Source: Trichodelitschia bisporula (Eukaryota; Ascomycota; Dothideomycetes; Phaeotrichales; Phaeotrichaceae). From it: a stretch of DNA of 64,000 nucleotides. Position 1 is the stretch's first letter. Each line of letters opens with the position of its first letter. Both the position numbers and the translations under genes were made by a program. Positions 54,109 through 64,000 of the stretch are shown in pieces. A model generated the notes under the pieces. That model searched no databases. It was not told where the DNA came from and saw only the letters and a program-made list of their open reading frames with translations. The stretch is taken from NCBI GenBank assembly GCA_010356995.1, contig ML996693.1, positions 620,001-684,000 of the forward strand, written 5' to 3'.

Positions 54109-56157
54109 CTAGGTCGTTTCAACTCTGATGCTAGCCTCTGAGCTGTCTATCCACGTGCCAATTCCTCTTGTTCCAGCGGTCAGCTCAATCTCTCGCGGTA
54201 TCCGCTTGTCTGCCCATCCAACCTCGTTTCGTCTTTCCTCGTCTTCGCTATCATCAGAATCCCACATGTCGTTTTCAGAAACGGCATCGTGGAACGTATT
54301 GACCACTTCCCATTCTCCGGTCTCCAAAATGAGCCGCAGACTCAGCGGAGGAAATCTGAAGTGCTTGCCGATGATACCGAGAACAGTGTACACTGAAAAG
54401 CGTTTAGGCAGTTCAATCTCATATAAGTGGGTTGCTGAGGGTTTGTCGTGCTGGACGCCAGTATCTGCCAGTCGAAACTTAAGCTTAATTAAGCGCGCGG
54501 CAAGAGAGCTGGGGTCAACGTGAACGGCGTTGCGGCGGATTTCCGGCTCGCCGTATTCTTCGCAAAGTTCAGCGTAGCGCGGGTGGCGGGCAGCAATGTC
54601 AGCGGCCTCGCTTTCGAGTGCGAGGGAGAGCTCTTGGGCGATTTGGGAAAGGTAGTAACTCTCAGCGTTGAGACGATCTTTGTCAGTCACCTAGAGAGGA
54701 GTCAACTCTTGCTTCAAAAGGGGATGCCCCGGATGTGCCTTACTGCGCTGTAATTCAAGGTTTTGAGATTCTTCAGCCGAGCAACTGTAAGCATGTAACC
54801 GTCATCCGCATTGAGTGGCTTTCCATCTGCCGTACGAAGATTCTGGAAAAGTGGGTTGTGCGCGATCCTCAAAGCAGTCATTCCAGGGAAGGCATGATGA
54901 AGGGTATCAATGAATGACCACGTGCCAATCTCATTGTGCGAGAGATCGACTTCGGTGATGCTCTGAGAGAAAGTCGGAGTCTCTGATGTTGAAGTGGCAA
55001 CATGTGAAATTTTATTCAGCTTCAGGGCCAGCTTTTGGACACTCGTCAAGCCACACAACGGCTTTAGGTCAGCAAGCGAGGTGAAATCATTCAGTTCGAG
55101 ATTGATGGTATTGACACTTTGTGGAAACGATTGCATGGATGTTTCGAGAGTCAGGTTCGAAAGCTGATTATTGGAGATGGTGAGAAGATGTAAAGCTGGA
55201 AACAAGGAACACACTTCGACAATCTGCGCCAAAAGTTAGCGATGAGGCGAGTGATGTTGTGCGGAGACAAACCTCGCTCCAGCTCAAAAGCGTGTTTTCC
55301 AGGCTGAAGTCTACGATCTTGCTGAAAACAGTGGTGAAGTAGGCCGTCTCTGATTCTGTGAGCTCAATTTGTTTGAACCGATTGCCACTGCACTGCTATT
55401 TAGCAACGGGACAAGAGAGAGGTTGTGCGGCATGCGTACTCGGCCCAGAGCCTTCTCAAGTTGGGCAACTGCTCGCATACCGAGGCAATCTCGTGCCATT
55501 CCTCAAAGAGATTACGGCTCACGTCGAGCTCGACAATCTTAGGACACACATCGCTGATGTCAGTGGGCTTATCACTGGAAGGTGAGCTGCTATTCCAGGC
55601 CCGTCGAGAGCGCTCGTCGACAGGACGGGAGATAAGGAAGCCGTCAAGCAAGACAATGCGGAGCTCTTGCACCTCAGCGAGCTGCTTTCTGATCTTCTCG
55701 AAGCCGACCTCTTCGACCTCCTTGCCGCTTATCCTGATTGAACTTGCTGGGGGTGGTGGTCCATTCACATATAAGGTCCCCGAGATTTTCAGCTCTGGAG
55801 CTGAATCGTCTGGGACAGCTTCAGAGGCGTACTTGTGTCGCAAAGCTTCAACGAACGTGCGTGGTTTGTCGACTGGGCGGTTCGGACGGACAAATGAGGC
55901 TGCCGTGGGGTGGTTGCTAAGGCCTGATATGGTAGTCCGCCTTTAGCTGACGAACTTGGAATGGAAGGAATTCAATGGCTCGTACAGTCAAAGTATTTGA
56001 CACCGGCCGCACGGCCAGCATGCTTTCCTCGGCTTGGATCGTCCCATTCGACGCCTAGCCATTGACCTTTGGTGCCCTTCACTTCGCCGATGTAACGGAC
56101 TGTGCAAAGATCACCGAAAAAAGAGAGTCGCTTTCCAACGTAGATTTCGTTAGCCAT
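54109..56157 (-). CDS. Tubulin-folding cofactor E (TBCE/Alp21/Pac2)
   Basis: Acts with cofactors C and D in assembling the alpha/beta-tubulin dimer, binding alpha-tubulin. Minus-strand exons: 56157-55986, 55923-55440, 55387-55273, 55223-54744 and 54690-54109; introns are 62, 52, 49 and 53 nt. Product 610 aa. An N-terminal CAP-Gly domain (about 8-60: GQWLGVEWDDPSRGKHAG and GVKYFDC) is followed by the family SFVRPNRPVDKPRTFVEAL segment, then leucine-rich repeats (about 200-420: IVELDVSRNLFEEWHEI, INLELNDFTSLADL, VDLSHNEIGTWSF) and a C-terminal ubiquitin-like domain (about 520-585). The CAP-Gly groove motif GKNDG is changed to GKHAG here. The acidic C-terminus contains MWDSDDSEDEERR. It diverges from SF3A2 over 304 bp. 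Confidence 0.93.
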
Positions 56158-56461
56158 TTCTGCTTTCTTCTTGCTGCCGGTTGTGTGATTTGCTGTGGCT
56201 ATGTACGGAGCTCGAGGGCAGCTCCAGCATTTAAGGCAGCAGGATAAAAGCCAACGGCGTGACTTGACGTTGATGCCAAAACCGCAGGACAGGGGTTGCT
56301 CGTGCCCGAAATGGTAAGCGCAGAAATGCACTTCTCCGGACGGGAACTAAACCCAAAGCGGAGCCTCACCTTATGGCAACAGTTTACTCCAACCTCCGCC
56401 GTCCAACTCTCATCCTACCCTTCCAACAGCAAACAACAACAACATACTCCCTCCTTGAACT
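56158..56461. promoter_or_regulatory. Divergent promoter, TBCE / SF3A2
   Basis: 304 bp between opposite start codons. The SF3A2 side has a C/A-rich leader (CCAACAGCAAACAACAACAAC). No TATA box seen. Confidence 0.45.
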
Positions 56462-57227
56462 ATGGATTACCAGGTTCGCATTTATCTTGCCTGCTATCTA
56501 CTGCGATGTCCTGACCATAATTATCTAGAATCGTGCCGGCTCCAAGTTCGGCGGCGGCGGTGTCGCCTCGCAGTCGGCCACCAACGCGGACCGCCGCGAG
56601 CGACTCCGCAAACTTGCGCTCGAAACCATCGACTTGGACAAGGACCCGTACTTCTTCAAGAATCATGTCGGCAGCTTTGAATGTCGTCTCTGTTTGACTG
56701 TACATCAAAATGACGGCTCCTATCTCGCCCACACCCAGGGCCGCAAGCACCAAACGAACCTCGCACGGCGCGCGGCACGTGAACAGAAGGAGGGCGACCC
56801 TAAGAGCGGACTGGGCATGTTGACTGCGGGCGTGCAGGTGAAGAAGAACGCCATAAAAATCGGCCGACCGGGCTACAAAATCACCAAGGTTCGCGATCCA
56901 CTTACACGCCAGATGGGCTTGCTGTTCCAGCTTCAATACCCGGAGATCGTACCTGGTGTCGTGCCACGTGTGCGCTTCATGAGCGCATTTGAACAGAAGG
57001 TTGAGGAGCCGGACAAGAACTTCCAATACCTCCTGATTGCCGCGGAGCCATACGAGACATGTGGCTTCAAGCTGCAGGCCAGAGAGGTGGATCGGCGTGA
57101 CGGTCGCTTCTGGACATGGTTCGACGAGGATAGCAAGGAGTTCTGGGTTCAGGTTCTCTTCAAGACGGAGCGCGAAGAGAGGTATGCTGCGGCGCCCGGT
57201 CTGGCGTCCTCGGCACCGAGAAGGTGA
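56462..57227 (+). CDS. PRP11: Splicing factor 3A subunit 2 (Prp11/SF3A2)
   Basis: Component of the U2 snRNP SF3a complex that helps position the branch site. Exon 1 is a 12-nt coding microexon (MDYQ, 56462-56473); after a 55-nt intron (GTTCGC...TCTAG) exon 2 runs 56529-57227. Product 236 aa. The order is the conserved N-terminal NRAGSKFGGGGVAS, the helix RRERLRKLALETIDL, then a U1-like C2H2 finger C56-x2-C59-x12-H72-x5-H78 (FECRLCLTVHQNDG...HTQGRKH), then the beta-rich Prp11 core (IGRPGYKITKVRD, GLLFQLQYPEI, PDKNFQYLLIAAEPYETCGFKL, KEFWVQVLFK). It lacks the Pro-rich repeats of animal SF3A2, as in other fungi. The identification is secure. Confidence 0.95.
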
Positions 57228-58586
57228 AAAGGTTGGATTCATGCTGGACCCGATCACTGCACTCCACGTTGCTAAGGTGTGGGGGCTGTTACGTTGAGGG
57301 TCTTGAACCCCGTTGTTCTGGAGGCGACTCTGGATCGGGACGTCAATATGGCGTATGTTCGTAGTGGCTGCATATACCAGCCACCCGAATGTTCTGACAT
57401 CCCTCATCTGTCGTCGATGACAATTGTCCCTCCAATTGTCCAGGGAATCTGTGGGAGCTTGGCGTCGCATAAGGGTTCCGAGACTACGACGTTCGACCGT
57501 AGTACAAGGGACACAATGATACCATCTCTGAGCAGTATACAACTGAAAGGAGTCGGGCGTTTTGAGGAGCAGGGAATATTGCGGAGTAGAATTAGCCTGG
57601 AATCTCTGAACCACCCATCGCTTGAAAACGTCCTTGTTCTCCCTTTCCATGCATGTAGGCAAACCAATGAATCACAGACAACAAGGGCGCTTCCACACCC
57701 GGATATGCTCGGAACCATGCAGAGGCCACACCCCAGAATCCACAACGCACAAAACCCCGTAAACGCTGAATACCAGATACCAGGACACATGACCACACGG
57801 AAACTGCCCAACAACATAATGGCACGGGGAAGAGAGCACGACATTACCTCCGAGGAAATGGGCAAACATCCTAGAAATTGTACAATTCATCTCAGATACT
57901 CCAAGCCAAACCGCTAACTTCATGTGCCTGTTGGAGATGATCAGTGCATGTCCTTCATGGTTCAAAATCCAATTACAAACTACCATTGACTCTCATCCAC
58001 GTAATGACCGACTGGAGGAGCGGGGGGATCGGCTTAGCACAAAGGATAAGAACCGAGAGATGCTCAAAACAATAAACAACTGGGGACACCACACCTACTG
58101 CCATCCCGCTAGAAACCATAAAGCGGCGAGCAAAGAAATTACCAATATGTACTATGAAGAGATGTGAGGAACTGGAGGAAGAGGGGCAGGTGAGACCTGG
58201 TCCAGTCTGAAAATAAGTGATATGGGTATTATACAAAGGTATAATGTAAGGAGCTCTGCTAGAGCTCAGCGGAAAGGAAACGGTTGCTCCTGGCGTATGC
58301 CCTAACGGCCAACTTAAATCGGAAATGCTTCAGATGGTAGCCCCCAACGCCATTTTGCCATGATCACCATCCAAAAGCATGACACAGCATTGTCCAGAAA
58401 AAGAAAGGGGAAGTACAATAAACTAGTAGAAATAAGCTCAGTAGAAAAGGAAGCCAGGGGGCCGCCCTGAGCTATCTGCGCGGAGTTGTGCAGAGAATCA
58501 TCGAGATGACACACATGTGCGTGTTTGCCCAGACAGTCGGAAAGTCAGAAATTCGGACAATGAAGCCGGAAACACCAGTGCCCAGC
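57228..58586. other. Unexplained interval between SF3A2 and RSC7
   Basis: 1.36 kb between two convergent genes, long for this dense block. It carries open patches on the plus strand that look protein-like without a recognisable family (for example RKWANILEIVQFISDTPSQT near 57.87 kb, and IDSHPRNDRLEERGDRL near 58.0 kb) in different frames. A decayed mobile element or a lost gene is possible. No terminal repeats were found by eye. Confidence 0.4.
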
Positions 58587-60873
58587 TCAGTAGCCACCTT
58601 GCCAGCCAGGTTGCTGACCATGTGTCTGTGGTCCTTGAGACCAACCTTGGTTGCCAGGTTGAGAGGACGGCACATTCTGATGCATGAACTGCTGCTGGCC
58701 GGGTGTCTGCTGGTACATGTTGCGCTGGACACCAGAGTATCCAGACGACGGGTTCATGCCTCCCATTGCAGAATATCCCATGGGCGCAGCACCATGCATG
58801 GAAGCAGCACTGGGATTGTGATGTAGCTGCGGGGGAGCATGCAGAGCTGATTGCTGCATGTGCGGAGATTGCTGTTGGATATGCTGGGGGTATTGAATGC
58901 CAGGATGCGACTGGGTCATAGGGGACGGCTGAGGCTGTGGAGGAGTCCACATATGGTTCTGTGCATAACCGTACTGGTTGCTGGGTTGTGGATGCGTATG
59001 AGAAGGAGTATTCCCCATGGTCATTGTTGGTGAGCGATGATGTAACTGGTTAGATGGAATATGTTGATGCATGGTTCTAACAGGTGACTGAGCGAGCAGG
59101 TTTTGGGAATGCGATTGCGGCGTGTAGGTCTGGGGCGGTATAATTTGAGACTGGCTTGGTTGCGAGTGCGTCCCGATACCTTGTTGGCCCTGAAGCGCTG
59201 CGCCAGTGGTAGGAATTTGTGGAGACTGGAGGGTTTGCGTCGTGGAAGGGACATTTGTCTGACCTTCCGCCGGCTGTTCCGGAGTTGGCAAAGTCTGGGG
59301 TTCACGGGGTCGCCTCCAAATGTCCTCAAGGTACGACTTCCTGTTGGATCTCTGCTGGCTCATAGGCCTGTTGAACTCGGCAGTCTGCTGAGCCTGGTTG
59401 AGAATCTCGGTCGGTCCGACCGATGTTGTGCGATCCTGATACGGAGGCCCAGTAATCTCATGTCTAGGTCTCTGGACACTACTGTAATCGCGTGGCCGTA
59501 GATCGTCAGTTGGTGCGATGTTGATCATGGGCAAAGGAGCAAGCGTTGCGCCGGCTTGGCCATCCATGCTCCCAGGCTGATTGCTGTAGATGACTTCTCC
59601 CATAGGTAGGTTGACCAGGGGAGCGCTGGTCGCTTCAGCAGCTGCTGCAGCCTCTCGTTGTTTCGCTGCCCCTGGACGCTTTTCTCCAGCAGCGTCTTCC
59701 TCTGTGAATCCCTGCTTGCGAGCTTTGGTTTCCCAGTAGTCGTCACGCACTCGTCTCCCATCTCTTATCAACCTACTGCCGAACTGGCGGAACATAGACC
59801 GAGCCGTAACTATGGCGATCTGGCGAGACCGATATGAATACGGCAGGATATCCTGTTGGATGAGGTCATCCTTCTCGGCTTGGTTGGCTATGATCTTATA
59901 CAGCGACCGGTTCTTGTTGAACAGCAGGTACGAGTCTCGGTATCCGAGGACGCGCGCGCATTCCGTAGCAAGCATGAAGAGCTTATGTCCCCTGTTCGGC
60001 ACGAAAAAGGTGCGGCAACGGTACACACGACCTTCTAGAGGCTCGCCATTCGGGCCAACCTTCTTTTCTCCAGCTTCATCGTATTCACGTGGGACGTACT
60101 CGTCCTTTTCGGCGTTCAGCTGATCCGTTGTGTGGTCTCGAACAGTTGGTAAAGCCTTGATAACTGTGCCCTTGGCCGGCGTGGCCTTGGTGGGAGGTGA
60201 AGCGTGGGGAGGTGATGTCTGAGGCAGCGCCTGCGATTTTATTTGCGGCGTGTGCGCGAGTGACGACACGGACAAAGGTGGCAGCGACTGTATTGGTGGC
60301 TTGGGGCTCTCAGCGATCTTTGATTTGGGTGGTCGACCGCGCTTCCGAGGTTTCGATTCATCTACGAGTCGCAAACCGTCAGCACACTGAATACCCTGCA
60401 TAGCTCAGACGGCGCACGAAGCAGCACATAACGCGCCCGAGATAAGCTTTAATAGTACTTTGGCAAACACACCTTCATCAGGGCGACTGAATCCAGATGG
60501 ATCGGGAGCATCAGGCGAACGACTGCGCTTTATTCCACGCGGGCTGGGCTGAGATAGGGTAGATAGAGCAGGCGGGTGAGCTGCTGAATAGAGTAGTAAG
60601 AAGCGTCAGCGCACTGGTTCTTGATGGATGGGTCGCAGCAAGCGATGCTCGGGACTTGCGACGCCCAACTGCGCGAGGCTGGTGCAACGCGTTCGAAGTC
60701 GTCGCAAAGCAGCGATGAACATGTCTGACAGAGCGCAAGTAGAGAACAAGGAAGCAAAATGGAGAATAATGCAACGTACCAGAAGTGTTGAGGGCAGCGG
60801 GATTGATGGTCCCGGAGCCATCCAGGATGGAACCTCCCAAACCTCCGTTCACAGGCGGCGGGGGATGCGACAT
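58587..60873 (-). CDS. NPL6: Chromatin-remodelling complex subunit Rsc7/Npl6 (Rsc7/Swp82 family)
   Basis: Subunit of RSC or SWI/SNF-type nucleosome remodellers. Minus-strand exons: 60873-60780, 60580-60473 and 60361-58587; introns are 199 and 111 nt, the longest in the window, in phase throughout. Product 658 aa. After a short N-terminal leader (MSHPPPPVNGGLGGSIL) comes a basic Ser/Arg patch (GIKRSRSPDAPDPSG) and an AT-hook-like RKRGRPPK (about 73-80). The Rsc7/Swp82 domain is at about 155-290 (GRVYRCRTFFVPNRGHKLFMLATECARVLGYRDSY... in parts, then SLYKIIANQAEKDDLI and SYRSRQIAIVTARSMFRQFG). The C-terminal half is a Gln/Pro/His-rich low-complexity region ending GQQPGWQGGY. In yeast Rsc7 and Swp82 are paralogues of RSC and SWI/SNF; most filamentous ascomycetes have one gene, so the complex cannot be assigned from sequence alone. 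Confidence 0.9.
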
Positions 60874-61225
60874 AGCGGCATTCCAAGGTAGAGCAAAGAC
60901 CAGACGCGCGCGCACAAGAACGCGAGAAGGATGTCAGAGATGATCGAGTCGCGACACGCCTATCACCGGGATTGCGGAGTGGTTTAGACGGGAGGGATTA
61001 AGCGTCGTCGGTTCCGGGTGCCGGGACTGACTCTCTTGGATGCGCAGCGCTTGCGGCAACAGAGCTGAGTCTGACGAGCGGTTATCGAGCTGAGAAACGC
61101 GAAACGGAGCTCGAAGCCAAGCGATCAGAAGCGCACAGGTCGGTTTGACATACGATTGGATGAAAGACGATCGAAAGGGTTTGACGGGAGCAATGGCCGA
61201 CTGAGAATGGCGGGACTGGGGGGGG

Positions 61226-61875
61226 NNNNNNNNNNNNNNNNNNNNNNNNNNNNNNNNNNNNNNNNNNNNNNNNNNNNNNNNNNNNNNNNNNNNNNNNNNN
61301 NNNNNNNNNNNNNNNNNNNNNNNNNNNNNNNNNNNNNNNNNNNNNNNNNNNNNNNNNNNNNNNNNNNNNNNNNNNNNNNNNNNNNNNNNNNNNNNNNNNN
61401 NNNNNNNNNNNNNNNNNNNNNNNNNNNNNNNNNNNNNNNNNNNNNNNNNNNNNNNNNNNNNNNNNNNNNNNNNNNNNNNNNNNNNNNNNNNNNNNNNNNN
61501 NNNNNNNNNNNNNNNNNNNNNNNNNNNNNNNNNNNNNNNNNNNNNNNNNNNNNNNNNNNNNNNNNNNNNNNNNNNNNNNNNNNNNNNNNNNNNNNNNNNN
61601 NNNNNNNNNNNNNNNNNNNNNNNNNNNNNNNNNNNNNNNNNNNNNNNNNNNNNNNNNNNNNNNNNNNNNNNNNNNNNNNNNNNNNNNNNNNNNNNNNNNN
61701 NNNNNNNNNNNNNNNNNNNNNNNNNNNNNNNNNNNNNNNNNNNNNNNNNNNNNNNNNNNNNNNNNNNNNNNNNNNNNNNNNNNNNNNNNNNNNNNNNNNN
61801 NNNNNNNNNNNNNNNNNNNNNNNNNNNNNNNNNNNNNNNNNNNNNNNNNNNNNNNNNNNNNNNNNNNNNNNNNNN
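61226..61875. other. Assembly gap (650 N)
   Basis: 650 N bordered on the left by a G run and on the right by GGAGT repeats; it probably spans G-rich low-complexity DNA. Confidence 0.95.
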
Positions 61876-61913
61876 CGGAGTGGAGTGGAGTGGAGTGGAG
61901 TGGTAGTGGTAGT
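61876..61913 (+). repeat. (GGAGT)n / (GGTAGT)n repeat at gap edge
   Basis: Five GGAGT pentamers followed by GGTAGTGGTAGTG, directly against the 650-N gap. Confidence 0.85.
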
Positions 61914-62393
61914 GTAGGATGATGGATTAGTCAAAGGAAGCGATGTCGTCAACTTTCTTCAACCGTTGAACCGATTACCAATGACTCTTGTTTCCTTTTC
62001 CTTCTTGCTTCCTTTTGCGCGATGACAACTTCTCCAGTCTGGGGCAGAAGCCACGGATCTGATCGAGTAAGGGACAAAAACAAGAGGCGAGTTTTGCCGG
62101 AATGATGGCTCCCGAGTCGCACGGCGGAGCCTAGTTCTAGAGGCGGAGGCGCAGGCGCGAGTGCTAAGCGGCGAGCGGAGGAGGCGCAGCGCGGGGCGGC
62201 GGGTGGAGGGAAGGGAGGGGGAAGGGTGTGCGGGTGGGATCTGTGAAGCGTTCGCGGGAGATGACGACACGGTATGCGGCGTAGCTTTGCTTGCGCGCTT
62301 GATATCTTGATCAGCTCGTGGCCAGTGAGAGTGGCACTGGAGCCCTGAGGAAAGTGGTGTGGATGTGCGGGCGTATCGGGACAGTCGACGGAC

Positions 62394-62421
62394 GGGGAGG
62401 GAGGGAGGGAGGGAGGGAGGG
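62394..62421 (+). repeat. (GGGA)n microsatellite
   Basis: About seven GGGA units upstream of RSC7 in purine-rich DNA. Confidence 0.9.
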
Positions 62422-64000
62422 TGTGGGGGAAAGGTGGGGTGCTTGCGGGGGAAAGGTTGCGAGGCGTGACTTCGTGTCTGCCCCGCTGCACGACAGTTCC
62501 CCTTCGTGGAAGAAATGGGAAGGAGGAGGGATGTGAGAGGTGGGGAAGGAGACGAAAGAGGAGGTAGGGGGAGCTCAAGGGGGTGTCGTCGAACGGAAGA
62601 TGTGATGCGCGATGGGGATGGAGGGGGAGGGGTGGGGATGTTTGGCGATGCAGGCAAAAGGCACACCTCAAACAGCAGCAGCAGAGGCGACTGAACTAAA
62701 GACCATCGACACCGTTTTTTCTGCTTCGCGGTCCGAACCTGGTTTGCGCACCTTCCCGGGCGAGGGATTTGCCGGACAGGATGCTGGGATGATGAGAGCT
62801 GGGGGCTGGATATGAGGTGGGACGGCCTATATGGTCTAGACGGGATGAGGTGCGATGGGAAATGGTAGATGGTAGATAGGCACTACCTGTCCCGGACTAA
62901 AGAAGGAGTACGGGGAGTGGGTATGGAGGAAGTACGAGGTGAGAATAAAATCCTGGAGTCATGAGCGCTGGGACGTTCCTCAGCTTGAGGAAACGGAGCC
63001 AAGGATCACCACATCTTTTCCCATGTACATGGTATCATAGCGGTTGCGGTCAGACAGAATAGTACCGTATATCATGGGGCATCAGATTCAACTGCTGCTA
63101 AACGGTAGCTCGCGATCGGAAGCCCCGTCGCCTCTTTCTTACCGAAGTATGTATGCCTCTTCCATCGGAGGGATCATGAATGAATCCTGAGGGGATTACG
63201 TATTGACTACTCCGTACTGCTAGAACTTGTACCTGAAGAGCAAATGGTGCTGCAGACCGGAAGCTTCAGATCGGATATGCGCGAATACGGGGCAGTAGCC
63301 CTTCACCGTCCATAACCAGTATGGATACCTAGAACGAGACAATAGAGGGCACCTCTGCATCATGCATGCCTGCAAACATTCCAGCAAACACTCCACAAAG
63401 CGACGACGGGCTGAAACGCAGAAGAGGGGAGCGTCAAGTCTTCAAACGAGCTGTACGTCGTATGTACTCCTCCGGCCCTGCGCAGCGAAACCCCACGAAA
63501 CATGTGCGTTTTACAAGCCGGCCATTCGGATCAAAACCTCGCGTCGACTTCCTGGGAGCAAACAAGTACGATAAGCGACTTGCCGCGCGGTCAAGGGTTC
63601 GAGCAGCGCGGACATGTAACGATTTGTGCGAAATATGCGTTGCAGATGTGCGCTACGGAATTGCGGAGCATGTATCCTGTTGTACCTCTTCAGCTCACAT
63701 CACCGAGAACTAGATGGGGGGTCTTTCGCCGCGCCTCGGCGGCATGACTGGGCCGAACAGGCTGAAGGGCTGATGTGCGCGAGGCGCGGCCTGATGCCAT
63801 ATGACCTGCATGATGTGATGCCTGGTCCGGCTGCGCGCGCCGGAGATGGATGACAATTACTGGCTTGGCTGAACGCGTTTTGCGCTGGGGCCCTGTCGCT
63901 TCTCTCAAACCGTCCACTATCTTCGCCGGTGCTTCCGCGTACGGCCGTCAAGGCGTCGCTAGTCCAGTCCAATTTCGGCCTATGACTGACCATTTACGAA

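Larger units (their letters stand above)
60874..64000. other. Gene-free right edge upstream of RSC7
   Basis: About 3.1 kb, of which 650 bases are N. The first part is the RSC7 promoter; 62.0-62.7 kb is purine-rich on the plus strand (C/T-rich on the RSC7 strand), as often seen in fungal leaders. Beyond 62.8 kb no gene is supported. One TACTCCGTA is at 63208-63216. Confidence 0.5.

Noticed and set aside
61125-61952. Open frames of about 250 codons spanning the 650-N gap
   Set aside because: Most of their length is undetermined sequence, so there is no coding evidence.
1-64000. CRISPR arrays, bacterial operons or riboswitches
   Set aside because: Spliceosomal introns and fungal gene content show a eukaryotic nuclear genome; no spaced direct-repeat array was seen.

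Overview
This window is a nuclear segment from a filamentous ascomycete (Pezizomycotina). The sequence evidence is short introns (about 40-110 nt, one of 199) with GT...AG ends and CTAAC/CTGAC-like branch sites, Zn2Cys6 transcription factors, a fungus-specific DASH subunit (Dad3), an Nrc2/Fpk-type AGC kinase, a fungal three-domain tRNA ligase and an RSC7/Npl6 remodeller subunit. I cannot name the species. A recurring intergenic 9-mer, TACGGAGTA, which I remember as common in Eurotiomycete intergenic DNA, hints at that class, but this is inference.

Layout. 1-1.1 kb: C-terminal part of the ribosome-biogenesis helicase Dbp10. 1.1-9.6 kb: a long gene-free stretch holding simple repeats, a (CTACCACCT)n minisatellite with a small assembly gap, and a pyrimidine-rich tract leading into a Zn2Cys6+PAS regulator (9.6-11.6 kb) whose frame is interrupted once. 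12.3-22.3 kb: a compact housekeeping block with a DNAJC8/Spf31 J-protein, the helicase Dbp4, tRNA m5U methyltransferase Trm2, mitoribosomal uS5m, DASH subunit Dad3 and an Nrc2-like kinase. 22.3-35.4 kb: a second gene-free region. Its middle (about 25-34.5 kb) is A+T-rich and carries LINE relics and at least five foldback miniature DNA transposons of two related families. 35.4-60.9 kb: a gene-dense block on almost strictly alternating strands, with UDP-glucose 4-epimerase, an uncharacterised mitochondrial membrane protein, verprolin/WIP, mitochondrial rhomboid protease Pcp1, Tma17/Adc17, FAM192A/Fyv6-type protein, an aldo-keto reductase, tRNA ligase, a tocopherol-cyclase-like protein, a BED+Zn2Cys6 transcription factor, tubulin cofactor E, SF3A2/Prp11 and RSC7/Npl6. 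60.9-64 kb: no gene recognised; it includes a 650-base run of N.

How the genes relate. They are mostly independent housekeeping genes, not a pathway cluster. Several divergent pairs share 0.2-0.6 kb promoters: DNAJC8/DBP4, TRM2/uS5m, the mitochondrial protein/verprolin, PCP1/TMA17, FAM192A/AKR, cyclase-like/transcription factor and TBCE/SF3A2. Themes that recur are RNA maturation (Dbp10, Dbp4, Trm2, tRNA ligase, SF3A2, DNAJC8, FAM192A/Fyv6), mitochondria (uS5m, Pcp1, the unknown membrane protein, possibly Trm2) and cytoskeleton or chromosome segregation (Dad3, verprolin, TBCE). Exon joins were worked out by hand from splice motifs, reading phase and remembered family sequence; none has been checked against transcripts. 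The strongest candidates for something new are the paired foldback elements, the BED+Zn2Cys6 regulator, two in-frame stop-free introns that could be retained, and the long leader of the PAS regulator.
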